Assembly: GCF_000143415.4 (NCBI RefSeq)
Contig: NW_003314363.1
Location: 372,001 to 436,000, forward strand
Reading direction: 5' to 3'
Source of the DNA: Selaginella moellendorffii
Taxonomy: Eukaryota > Streptophyta > Lycopodiopsida > Selaginellales > Selaginellaceae
DNA: 64,000 nt
Numbering within the stretch: the first letter of the stretch is position 1; every line of letters starts with the position of its first letter. The translations under genes were made by a program, and so were the position numbers. The notes beneath the pieces are model-generated. The model did no database searches and was not told the origin of the DNA. It saw only the letters and a list, made by a program, of their open reading frames with translations. This document shows, piece by piece, positions 32,882 through 44,300 of the stretch.

Positions 32882-35800
32882 ATCTTTCTTTCAGGAGTAT
32901 CATCAAGGGGTTCACTCGGCACCAGTTCATCCAGTGTTTACTTTCCAAGCTCGTTTTTATAACAAGAAGTCTCCTATTATTCTCTCTGTGTTGGTTGATA
33001 TAGGTTCGAGTTTATCTTCTATTGCTCGACCTGTTGCCACATGTTGTCGTCTACACTTGCGTCGTGCGGCAGAACCAGTTTTCATTCTTTATGGCAACGG
33101 CCATACACATGCATGTGCACGGGATGAGGTGGACCTGGTTGTGCGTGTGGGCGATCTCGAGCTTGAGTTGCAGTCGTTTCAGGTGGTGCCAAGTCAAGCT
33201 TTTGACCTCATTCTTAGTATGGATTGGTTGCAGCGCAATCATGCCAAGTGTGACTTTGAGGCTTCTCCCCTTTGTCTCATACTTCCTTATGTTTCATTTA
33301 TTCCTCTCACTTCCATACCTCTTCGTCCCTCTACTTCTACCTCTGCTTCCATTACTTTTGTTTCCCCACTCTTTCCTTCTATGTTTCCATCTTGTTCTAC
33401 TTTTCCCTTTTCCGATCCTTCCGACGATCTTTGTGTTGCAGCAGTTGACCGGCTCATGAAAGAGTATTCTGATCTCTTTGAATTTGACCTATCGTCTGGG
33501 GCCAAGATTGCCACACGTCATCCAACTCCCACCGAGGATGCTCGTCCAATCAAGGTTCCTGTTCGTCGTCGATCACCTAAGGAGATCAAAATTTTACGAG
33601 CAAACGTCAAGGAAATGCTGGAAAAGGGTGTCGCGGAGTCCTTGGGCATATGAACCTCATCTTGTGACGAAGCCTGATGGGAGTATTCGTTTCTGCATCG
33701 ACTATCGTCCGTTAAACAAAGTGACGATCCCAGATGTGTATCCTCTTCCTCACACTGCTGATCTCTTGGATTGTCTGGGGCGAAGTCGTTGGTTCACCAA
33801 GCTAGATCTTGCTTCTGGGTATTGGCAAGTACCAATGGCCGAAGAAGATATATCTAAGACTGCTTTTCGTACACCATTTGGTTTGTACGAGTTCTTGGTG
33901 ATGCCGTTTGGTTTGAACAATGCTCCAGCAACTTTCCAGCAGATGATGGATGAGGTTCTTTGCGATATGCCGGAGGTGACTACTGACTTCATTGATGATG
34001 TCTTGATCCACTCGGAGGGGACGTGGGAGGAGCACGTTCGTGATGTTTGTAAAGTGTTGGATCGGCTACGCGACGTTGGTTTAAAGCTGAAGCGGTCGAA
34101 GTGCGTGTTTGGGTCCAAGGACACAACTTATCTTGGGTACCGTATTTCTCGTGAAGGTTTGCAAGTTGATCCTGACAAACTTGTGGCTGTTCTAAAGTTC
34201 CCTACTCCGAAGTGTGTGAATGATGTGCAGTGCTTTTTGGGTAAGGTGCAGTATCTTGGTCGTTTTGTGGATCATCTTTCCGATCACACTACACCATTGC
34301 GAGCGTTGCTGAAGTCATCAACATCATCTTTCATCTGGTCTCCGGATTGTGAGTGGGCGTTCGTGGATCTCAAAGAGCTATTGACAACTCCTCCGGTTTT
34401 GGCATATCCTGACTACACTCGACCTTTTATTTTGCGCGTGGATGCTTCTGACATTGGTCTTGGAGGTGTGCTGATGCAAGAGAGCTCGAGTGTGCCTGGT
34501 CAGCGCCATCCCATTGCATACATAAGCCGTACATTACAACCAGCGGAGATGAACTACTCCACGACGGAGAAGGAGTGTTTAGCAGCAGTCTGGGGTTTCG
34601 AGAAACTTCATGCATATCTACATGGTTCTCGGACGTTACTTGAAGGTGACCATGCTGTTGTTACTTCATTATTGAAGCGGAAGAACCTGGTTAGTCGTAC
34701 GGCTCGATGAGCTTTGAAGCTTCAGATATATGATTTCGATGTTGTTCATCGCCCAGGGAGTTCTATGGCTAATGCTGATGCCCTTTCTCGAGCTCCTATT
34801 CCTTCTTCACTCACTTCTCATCATTCTGACGAACCTGTTGTTCCAGCATCTGTGGATTTTCTAGATGAGAATTCTGTGCCGTCGGCGGTTGCTGTCCTTG
34901 ACATTCAGTGTCCACAGGGTGCAGAGCAAGATCTGCCTTCTCTTGAGGAGGTTCGCAAGGCTCAGAAGATTGAGCCGTGGATTCGAAGGCTTCGAGATGG
35001 GTTTGAGAATCCTGCATCACTTGCTGATGACTTGCCTTTCCGGCATTTATATTCTCAATATCGCCTTGAAGATGGCCTTCTTTATTTTATGGGGACGGAT
35101 CCTGATGATCATTTACGATTGGTGGTACCTTCGGTGTTTATTCCGCGGTTTCTCCATGCCTACCATGATTCTCCTGTTCTAGGTGGGCATATGGGACACC
35201 GTCGTGTCACCGAGAAGCTGCGCAGGTCTTTCTATTGGCCGGAGATGCGACGTGATATTATCCGGTATGTGCGTAGCTGCGTTTGGTGCCAAGCTCGTAA
35301 TACTCTCCCTTGTGCTGCGGAAGGACGGTTGGAGTCAATTGCAGTTTCCCGTCCGTTTGAGTTGGTGGCGTTTGATTTTATGGGACCTTTTCCACGATCG
35401 ACTGCTAGCAATGAGTATGTTATTATTGCTTCTGACTATTTGACTCGTTGGGTAGAAGTTGGTGCTCTTGCTAGTGCCTTTGCAACTGCTGTTGGATACT
35501 TCCTCCTCAATCGAGTGGTGTTCCAACATTCTTGTCCAGAGCGGATTCTTTCGGATAATGGTCCTGCATTTATGGCTGAGGTATTTTATGTTTTGACATC
35601 TCGGTTGGGGATACGCCACACTTTTACGAGTGCTTATCATCCACAATCAAACGGTCTGGTGGAACGGCTCGTTCGGACATTCAAAGGGATGATTTCGAAG
35701 TATGTGAACTTTCAGCATTCGGATTGGGATGGTTATTTGCCGTCTCTTCGGTATGCCTATGTCACAGGGGTGCAGAGTTCTGTTGGTGCTTCACCATATA

Positions 35801-36297
35801 AACTTCTATATGGTCATGATCCAATATTACCAACAGAGTTGGGTTTACCTTCGCGATTGCCACGAGCTCCTGATGCTAGATCATGGGATTAGTATTTGAC
35901 AAGCATTCTTCCACTTGTCCGAGTAGAGTCTGCCGAACACTTAGGCCGCGTACAAGTGGGACAACAACGGCGCTACAACTCCCATCATCGTCCACCTGCG
36001 GAGTACAAAGTGGATGATTTGGTGTTAGTCCGTTTTCCCTATCTTACGGTACGTGGTTTATCTAAGGGGCTCCTTGCGCAGTGGAAAGGACCGTATCGGG
36101 TGTTGCGGCAAGTTGGACTGCAAGTTTATAAGGTTCGGCATGATGTTCAGCAGGCCGATCCTCCGGAGATTGTGCATGTGCAGTGGTTAAAACGCTTCAT
36201 ACAAAGGGATCAGGAGCAGTTAATACCGTCTACAGATCCGCCAATGCCTCCTCCTGACGTTCCTCCAGATCCCGGCCCATCTACAAGAGAACCTTGA
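32826..36297 (+). pseudogene. Element 2 pol: protease, RT, RNase H, integrase (stops, frameshift)
   Basis: Protease (about 32960-33270) has LVDIGSSLSSIA, where the catalytic D-S/T-G reads D-I-G. RT (about 33640-34160) has CIDYRPLNKVTIPDVYPLPH, TKLDLASGYWQV, VMPFGLNNAPATFQQ and FIDD in place of YxDD. RNase H (about 34430-34790) has LRVDASDIGLGGVL. Integrase (about 35120-35880) has an HHCC finger (GHMGHRRVTEKLRRSFYWPE, CVWCQA) and D-D-E residues in AFDFMG, SDNGPAF and NGLVERL. A net 2-nt loss near 33640 shifts the frame, and stops lie at 34708 (TGA) and 35890 (TAG). The RT looks more like non-chromoviral gypsy groups of animals, algae or oomycetes than Athila/Tat, by eye only. Confidence 0.85.
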
Positions 36298-36313
36298 CAG
36301 CCTTCCATTATTC

Positions 36314-36327
36314 CGAGAGGAGGGGAT
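36314..36327 (+). promoter_or_regulatory. Polypurine tract of element 2
   Basis: GAGAGGAGGGGA lies just before the 3' LTR, in the place expected for plus-strand priming. Confidence 0.75.
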
Positions 36328-36329
36328 GA

Positions 36330-36503
36330 TGTGAGGGCCAAGTGTACGGTTACGATGCCGTATACTAATATTAGCGTAGTGGATTTTGGTAGCCGTCGGA
36401 TTGGTTTCAATCCGGACCACTCGCTCCTGTATATAAGCTAGGGTTTTTGGGCTAATTAATATGCACATTTCTGTATTCCCTTTCTATATTCCATGCACTC
36501 ACA
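36330..36503 (+). repeat. 3' LTR of gypsy element 2
   Basis: 174 bp with its own TATATAA box pointing toward the ATAD2-like gene that starts 263 bp downstream. The six differences from the 5' LTR are all transitions. Confidence 0.95.
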
Positions 36504-36765
36504 AATATATTTTATGTACTAGTCTGAAAATAACATAGTTAAACGAGCTAATTTAAAAGGTAAAATCCTTGTTCTGCAATGTGAATATTTCTTGTTAATA
36601 TAACATATATATATTTTGTTATGCCACACATCAAACATTACACGTTTCAAAAATAAATAAAGACAGGTTTTATACTTTGAAAATAAAGTAGCAGAATATT
36701 CTTTGTGCTTATTTTAAGATTTTGTTTAAACCAGGGCTACCTATCCTAGGGGTTTTTATTCGTCG

Positions 36766-39700
36766 ATGCCAATGGAAGGCAACGAGGCGGCGGCGGCCAC
36801 GGGGGATGGAGGAATCAGCGCAAGGAGCTCCGGATCGTCCCATTCCAGCTCCGATTCAGCGACTCCCAATCGCCGTCGCAAGCGCGCCTTTCTAGGTTCG
36901 AAATCCGTGGCCAGCGACGCTGCTGTCTCAGATCTTCCCCTGGCGCTCACTCGCCCCGTGAGGAATGCCCGGCTGCGCAACTATTACCCCGACTACTCCA
37001 TCTACAGTGGTATGCCGGCGCGTAGGGCAAAGGCCAGGGCCAAATCCAGCAAGAATCGCGGCTCCATGAAGCAGCGCCTCGCAAAGATGCTCAAGCCGCG
37101 CCACAGCGTAAGCGAAATCTTGTCTTTCGAGGTTTTTCTGAGAGATATCCTGGGATTTCTCGCCAGAATATCGACGGAGGAGGCCATCACTTGCGACGCT
37201 CAACGAGGAACCGGCGGATGTCTGTGCTCTACGATGATTACAGTGACGAGGAGGATGAAGAGGAGATTGTGGTGAGTCATTGAGAGAGTTTTTCTTTTAA
37301 GTAGCATCCACAACTCATTTTAAATTGTTGATTGGTAGCACAGCGCAGTTATCGTTCTAAGTCGGATGAGCATGCCAATTCCACCAAGAAATCCAGCGGC
37401 AGCATTGCGGCTCCTCGAAGAGAAGGCTTGAGGCCCCGGAATTCGTCACAGCGTTTTGAGAGGCAGAGGGTAGTGGAGTCGTCGCAGGAATCGGCGGATG
37501 ACCACGAGACATCGGACGAAGACGCTGAGGAAGGAGAGGATGGAGAAGAGGACGACGATCTCGAGTCCGGGGAAGAGGAAGACGAAGGAGAAGACGGCGT
37601 TGCTGGAGAACAGGAAAAAGAAGTGGAGGCGGCCGGGGGTGACGAAGATGGCGAAGAAGAGGAGGAGGAGGAAGAGGAGGAACTAGAGGAAAGAGATGGA
37701 AAACGCAGGTACGAGCTACGCGCTCGCACAGAAACCCAGAGGTCTCCTCCGAAAGGAGACGTGACGACGCCACAGAAGGTTTTCCTCGCCGAGACGGAAA
37801 AGAAGCGGAGTCGCGAAGGTGGTCGCTCTGCGTCGAGGCCGCTCAAACGGCGGCGCAGGGAAGAAGACTCTGATGACTCGCTTCTGGTGGACGAGATGGA
37901 ACAGGGTCCGGGGTTTTTTGGTGCCAGAGGTGGTGCTCGGGGACCTCATCCATTTCTTCCTCCTACTTTGGATATGCACGGTTCAACGAACTGGGGTCTA
38001 GGAGTAGCTGCTAGCGGGTGGGGACACCAGGGCGACTTCTTGGGACTAGGATTAGCTAATACAGGGACACAGACAGCCGGAGCTAGCTCTAAAGGTGGTG
38101 CGGACATACAACCAGTCCAGGTTGATGACACCGTCAGTTTTGATCAGGTTGGGGGCCTCTCACACTACATTGATTCGCTCAAGGAGATGGTTTTCTTCCC
38201 CTTGCTTTACCCAAAGTTCTTCGAGAGCTATCACATCACTCCTCCCAGAGGTGTGCTCCTCTGTGGGCCTCCAGGTACAGGCAAGACGCTGGTCGCCAGG
38301 GCATTGGCTAGTGCTGCGGCACGGGCTGGCCAAAAGGTGAACTTTTACATGCGCAAGGGTGCAGACGTGCTGAGCAAATGGGTCGGGGAAGCTGAACGGC
38401 AACTACGGATGCTCTTCGAAGAGGCTCAAAGGTGTCAGCCTTCGATTATATTTTTCGACGAGATTGACGGCTTGGCCCCCGTGCGGTCCAGCAAGAGCGA
38501 GCAAATACACAACTCTATCGTCTCGACCCTTTTAGCTCTGATGGACGGGCTTGATTCTCGGGGTCAGGTGGTGGTTATCGGCGCGACAAACCGGATAGAT
38601 GCCATAGACGGAGCACTCAGACGTCCAGGACGCTTCGACCGTGAGTTCGTTTTCCCTCTACCGGACTCCGGTGCTCGAGCAGAGATTTTGGATATTCATA
38701 CGAAAAGTTGGCACAGACGACCTTCTACAGAGCTTCGGGACGAGTTGGCTGCTGCCTGCGTGGGATACTGCGGTGCGGACTTGAAGGCTTTGTGTACTGA
38801 AGCAGCTATTCGGGCATTTCGGCAGCGTTATCCACAGGTTTATACCAGTGATGAGCAATTTGTCATCGACGCAGATTCCATCCGTGTCCAAAAGTCTCAC
38901 TTCTACGAAGCCATGTCTGCCATCACGCCTGCAGCGCACAGGGGAACATTAGTACATTCGAGGCCCCTCCCTCCAATGCTCGTGCCTTGTTTAAACGGGC
39001 AGCTTCAGACGGTCGTAGCTGCATTGTCAGACATTTTCCCGCTGCTAAGCAATCCAGATGGCGATGAGAGCTCGGAGAATCTAACCAGGCTATTTGGCAC
39101 GCACACTGGCATGATATTTCCTACGGTATACAAGCCAAGGTATCTGCTGTGTGGCACTGATAGCTCGGGACTTGTAAGTATGCTTCAGTGTGTTCGTTGC
39201 GATCTTTACTTACAAAGGCTTTTACATACAGGACCACTTAGGACCTGCATTGCTACACAAGCTGGAGAGATTTCCTGTACATTCTCTTGGACTTCCTTCC
39301 CTCTTATCCGATCCGAGTGCCAAAACCCCCGAGGAGGCACTAGTTCACATCTTCGGGGAAGCGAGAAGAAATACTCCGTCAATCCTATATTTACCTCATT
39401 TCGATTCGTGGTGGGAAACGGTAAGTGGTGATCATTTTCTTTAGTTGCATACAAGTGTTTATTCTTTTGTAGGCGCAAGAACAGCTACGCACGGTGTTGT
39501 TGATGCTTTTGGCCGATTTACCTTCCAATCTCCCGTTATTGTTACTTGGAACATCCTCAGCTCGAAAGAGCGAACTAGACGACGAAGCCTGTTCCGTGTT
39601 TGGTCGTCACATGTAAGCTTAGTCGCATATATGCAGCCAGTTTTTTAATTGCTGATTGATGTGTGGTGTAGCTACGAAGTACAAGTTCCAACCCGCGATG

Positions 39701-41083
39701 AAAGGGATGCGTTTTTTACGCAAGTAATAAAAAGCCTCTTTACACTCTCCAGCGAAGAAGAAACCACAAAACCTAAGAAGAATGCCGAGTTACCTGTGTT
39801 ACCGAAGGTTCCCAAGGTCGACAAAGGTCCAAGCGAGGCTGAGCTAAAAGCGCAAGCCGAGGCTGAGGAGCATGCCATTCGTCGCTTGAGGATGTGCTTG
39901 AGAGACGTCTGTAACAGGTACTCTGCCATTATTTTCTCTTTTTTCTAAAGCCCTGTCCATGGTTTTACAGGCTTTTATATGAGAAGCGTTTCAACATATT
40001 CCACTTCCCCGTGGAAGCCGAGGAAGTGCCAGACTACCATACGATCGTAAAGACGCCGATGGACGTGGCTACGCTGCTCCTCCGCGTAGATAAAGGCCAC
40101 TACAGGACGCGCGGCGCCTTCATGCAAGACGTGGAGCTGATACCAGCCAGTGCGAAAGTAATTCCACTCGTTCTTTCCTCCTTGCTTGCGAGCTAACGTT
40201 GTGTGCAACAGAAATATCACGGCGAGGACTACAGCAATCACACCGCTGCTCGGATTGTTAGCCGGGCGTGTGCTTTGCGTGATGCGGTACGTAATCTCCT
40301 CCATTTGCAATTTTCTATTCGTCTCGATTCTTATCCCTGCTATTTTTCACAGGTCCAAGGCATGCTGTCCCAGATGGACCCGGAGCTGGTGGCGTATTGC
40401 GATAGAATAGCCAGCCAAAGCCAAAGCGGTAGCGCGGCGGCGGCCGCGGCGCCGCCAGACGAAGCTTCCAAGCGACCTGACAACAATCCGGCAACGCCAC
40501 CGGAGCCTCAGCGATCGAGCGCGAGGCTACGAGGCATCCAACCGGATTTGAACCTCCCGGCCAACGGGAACGGTGACGAAGCTGGACCAGGCGGTAAAAA
40601 AAATCTCGTTTCTCTCTTCGTAAAGATTGATCCAAGCTTGGATTGTGTTTGGCAGGAGGAGAGGAAGAAGCGTTACCATCAAACCATACCGAGGAGGCGG
40701 ACGAGGAGGAGGAAAACGAAGAGAAGCCAACACCATCACCAATGGACGGTGGCGATCGCAAAGATGGCGAGCAAGACGACGAGCAACAGGGAGAGGGAGA
40801 GGGACAGTGGCAGTACGGGGTGGGCGAGGACAAGATCAAGGCAGTGAAGGCCAAGCTTTTACTCCACAGCGAGGCATTCACCGTGTCGGAGCTCGAGATG
40901 CTTTACGCCAGGCTCTGCGGAAGGATCCGGCAACAGCGACGCGGCCACCTCACGAGAAGTGCCATCCTCCAATCATTACAGGTGTTTGTGGAGGAGGAAA
41001 TCGCCACCGCCGCCACCGCCACCGCCGCCGCCGCCGCATCGCCGCCACTTGTAGCCACTTTTAGAGATCATACACACTCGTAA
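36766..41083 (+). CDS. ATAD2-like AAA ATPase with bromodomain
   Basis: Ten exons (36766-37107, 37167-37271, 37344-39173, 39232-39420, 39473-39612, 39672-39917, 39971-40157, 40212-40286, 40353-40593, 40656-41083) give 1260 residues. An acidic, Arg-rich N-terminus with a long Glu/Asp tract is followed by an AAA module: Walker A GPPGTGKT (about residue 457), Walker B IIFFDEID (about 519), ATNR sensor 1 and the RRPGRFDREF arginine-finger box. A second, degenerate AAA-like half follows. A bromodomain at about 930-1045 contains FHFPVEAEEVPDYHTIVKTP and AARIVSRACALRD. This is the ANCCA/Yta7 family, chromatin AAA proteins that bind acetylated histones and handle nucleosomes in the nucleus; the role here is inferred from the family. 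ATG 36772 is an alternative start. Confidence 0.93.
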
Positions 41084-41391
41084 TGAAAACCATATACCAG
41101 CATATTCCAGGTATATTCATTGAATATCGTGGACCTTTTTCCGGGGGTTTGATAATGTACATGGATTGAGAGAAGCGAAGACATTTATCACAAAAAGGTT
41201 TGCTCTTTTTACCTGGGAGCTCTTTTTTCTCTTCTTCGCGCCTTCCTTTTCTCTCTCTTTGTTCGCTCGAGAGCTCTCTTCCCGCTCGCTCGCTCGCTCG
41301 CCGCCGGGTGGTTTCGAGTATACCAGCCAGCTATCAAACGAAGAACCAGAAGAACTAGTAGAACTTCCTCCATCCCGCCCTTTCTCTGTTT
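41084..41391. other. Convergent 3' intergenic region
   Basis: About 308 bp between the stop codons of the ATAD2-like gene (plus) and the TIC-like gene (minus). It must contain both 3' ends, so their 3' UTRs may overlap. A GCTCGCTCGCTCGC run lies near 41284. Confidence 0.6.
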
Positions 41392-44300
41392 TTATGGCCT
41401 CAGGGCGCTTGCCGAAGATTGGCCGAGCAGACCCGGCGCTCCTCCGCTCGAGGCCACCGCCGCCGCCGCTGCTGCTGTGGACGCTACTGCCATTGGCGAC
41501 GCGGCCACCAAAGGCATTGACGACGCCAACACTGCACCACCGTTCCCTCCTCCACCGCCACCTCCACCTCCTCCTCCCTGCTGCTGGATCATTCCGCTCG
41601 AATTTACAAAGTTGGCTGCTGCCACCGCCGCCGCCACTGGATTCGACGCCGCCAGAGCTTGAGCTTGCGACGACGCGGCACCGCCGTTATCGACTCCGGC
41701 TGCTGTACACGACGCTGCTGGTGTTGCCCGCATTGCTGCCACCATTCCGCCCTCCACATAGCTCCCTTTGCCACCACCACCGCCACCACCTCCTCCAGGG
41801 GTTCCAGGCGGATGCTGCTGCTGCTGCCTCCCAGGTGCCTGGCTCGAAAAGCTGGATACGGATGCTTTGTGTGGGGACGGCATCGATGACGTGGACGGGA
41901 TCGCTGGCGACCTCTCCGCTAATGGATTGGCATCTGTAAAAGACGAATCAGCAATGCGCACCACTGGGATCTCGCGTACCATTCTTTGAATCCGGCGTCT
42001 TCAGCGAGGCGGGTCCTCCTCCCGGATAGAAAGCGGCCGCCTGCAGCTGCTGCTGGTGGCTCGCACTTGGAGAGCCGGCCTGGTGCTGCAACACAGGCAC
42101 CACAGTGCCGTTTACACGCTGCGGAGTGCCCGGCATGGAAGGCACGGACGACGCTCTAGAGCCTGGGGAAGCGGCAGGCTTGGACATGGGGGCTTGGCCG
42201 AAACCGTTGTTGTCCATAACGCCACCACCGTTTTTGACAGGGGTCCCGTTGCTGCCTGATCCCAGGGACAGGCTTTGCGATCCCAGCGACAGCCCGTTTG
42301 TGGATGGAGAGCCCGCGCCCTGTAGCTGGAACTGCGGTGCCTGAGGAAGCTGTTGCTGCTGCTGCGCAAGTCCTTGCTGCTGCTGCTGTTGCAAGTACTG
42401 CTGATGGAGGAACATCTGGTTTTGACGTAGCTGGTGCTTCTGGTTCGCGTGCTGCTGCAGCTGGCTCACGTGAGGAGAATGCTGAGGTGACGACTGCAAA
42501 GGTTGCTGCGGCAATTGTTGTTGTTGTTGCTGCTGCTGCATGCCTTTCGATGATGGTTGATTTTGTGGCGCTGCATTAGGCATCGCTGGACCATTAGGTG
42601 ACCGCTTCCCAGGTAACACTGCAGCTGGCTTGTGTGGAGGATACGTAGCTTTGCTGGCGTTCTTCTGGTTGACAGAGCCTTGTTGCTGCTGTTGCTGTTG
42701 CTGCTGCTGATGCTGCTGCTGCTGCTGCTGCTGCTTCGATGCTACCGATGGCGATCCTGGAGCTGGACTTCCAGGCGGAAGCCTCTGCGAGGGTGAAGAG
42801 CTTTGTGGACTTCGAGCAGGTTGTACTTGGTTCTTCGACATGGCAGCAGCTATTACCGACGCACCAGGTACGGCTGCTACCGACGGCCTCTGCGAAAGCT
42901 TCAGCTGTGGATGCTGCGACACCACCTGGTTTTGTTTCGAGGTCGCTTGCATGGCAGCCATTCCACCCTGGGCTGGAAACGGCATTCCATTGCCGGAGTT
43001 CCTATTCAACGAAGATCGATCATTGAAGGACGCTACCGGTGACCCCGAAGTAGCTGGCGGAGCTTTTGCTCTTGCAGCAGCAGCCGCCGCTTGTTTCATG
43101 TTCTGGTTGACGGGCTGTTGTTGCAAAGGAGCAGCACCAGACTGGGTTTGATGAAGACGTGATGACACCGACCCCGCCGGCAGGAGATTCATTGCGGCAT
43201 TTGCCATTCGAGATGAAGAGCAGCCACTCGTCGGAGAAGCTTGCATGGGTAGCGCTTCAAGGTCCACTCTGGAGATTGGTGCCGACCGTTTAGCCGCAAG
43301 CTTTCTCTCGTCAACGCTGGTCTGATTGTTCCCTTCATATAGTTCATCGACCCTCAGAGAACGAGGCTGCCCGGCCTGCATTGCGTGCAAATGAGTCTGC
43401 GTCTGACCATGTGGATGCATCCTTCCTTGATCTGCCATACCTTGAAGTACTGTATGGCCTTGCGGGGCCATTACAGCAGCAACCGAAGCAAGTCCGAGTG
43501 GGCCTGGTCCAACTGACCCCCGGGAGGCAGCCGAAGATCCATGAACTTGCGACGCCTGCGACTCCATTCCTTTCAAACTCATATGCAAGGACGCATTTGC
43601 ATGTTGTCCCGCCTGCGATGGAACTCCCGGATGTTGTTGAACTGAGCCCGGCTGCAGCTTTCCTACGTGTTTACCGCCCAACGAGGAGAAGTCCTGGCAT
43701 CCATCTGGTCCGACCACAACCGGAGGCGTCGCAGTTCCATTACTTGACGTTTGCTGGGAGAACATAAGGCGTTGCAGCATTTTGTTGTCGCCAGCTTCCC
43801 TGCAATCTTTTTCACCCGGTAAAGCTCCTGCCAGGCTCGAACTATACGCTGACGATGAAAGTTGCTGCTGTTGAGAACCCCCCAGAGCGGAGAAAACACG
43901 GCCACCCTGTTGCGGTTTTTGAGACTGGCCCTGCTGCTGTTGCACAGAGGCATAGAATGGATTGTTCACAAATTGAGCTGCCTGCACATAAAAGAATATC
44001 AGTCGCAAAACCAACGAAAGAGATAATGGACCTGTTGGGTGAGACTTTGTGCTCCGTTGAAGTTATGGGAGCCGAAATGAGACGTCGGAAACGGGAAGGG
44101 GAAAGGATTATGCTGCATTACTGCCTGAAAAAACTGAGCTTGCGCAGCCATTGATGCCATACTGCTGCTTCCAGTTCCGGAAACACTCGAGCTTCCTGAT
44201 CCGTTGCCATTGCTACCTGGCATCAAACCTGATGACCCCGCGGATCCTGATGCATTAGTTGGCAGACCCTGACTAACAGGAAATCCAAAGGCTGGACTCT

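Larger units (their letters stand above)
31507..36503 (+). mobile_element. Ty3/gypsy retrotransposon without chromodomain, tRNA-Ala type primer site (element 2)
   Basis: Layout: LTR 31507-31680 (174 bp), primer site 31682-31697, gag 31915-32844, -1 frameshift signal 32820-32881, pol 32826-36297, purine tract about 36314-36327, LTR 36330-36503. Domain order is protease, RT, RNase H, integrase. The C-terminus (VHVQWLKRFI, then a Pro-rich tail) has no chromodomain. LTR ends form the inverted repeat TGTGAG/CTCACA, and a 4-bp direct repeat AATA flanks the element (31503-31506 and 36504-36507). The LTRs differ at six sites, all transitions (about 3.4 percent), so it is older than element 1. Stops at 32164, 32818, 34708 and 35890 and a net 2-nt loss near 33640 disable this copy. 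Confidence 0.93.

Noticed and set aside
33000-33480. A second overlapping hydrophobic gene inside element 2 pol (145-codon plus frame)
   Set aside because: An alternative frame of the protease-RT linker, biased by T-rich codons; no motif.
37349-37846. Ser-rich minus-strand frame opposite the ATAD2-like acidic region
   Set aside because: Reverse complement of Glu/Asp codons gives Ser/Pro runs; there is no independent evidence.
41392-41982. A separate gene for the 196-codon Gly-rich frame
   Set aside because: It splices in phase onto the preceding TIC-like exon (donor at 41980, acceptor at 41933) and is its last exon.
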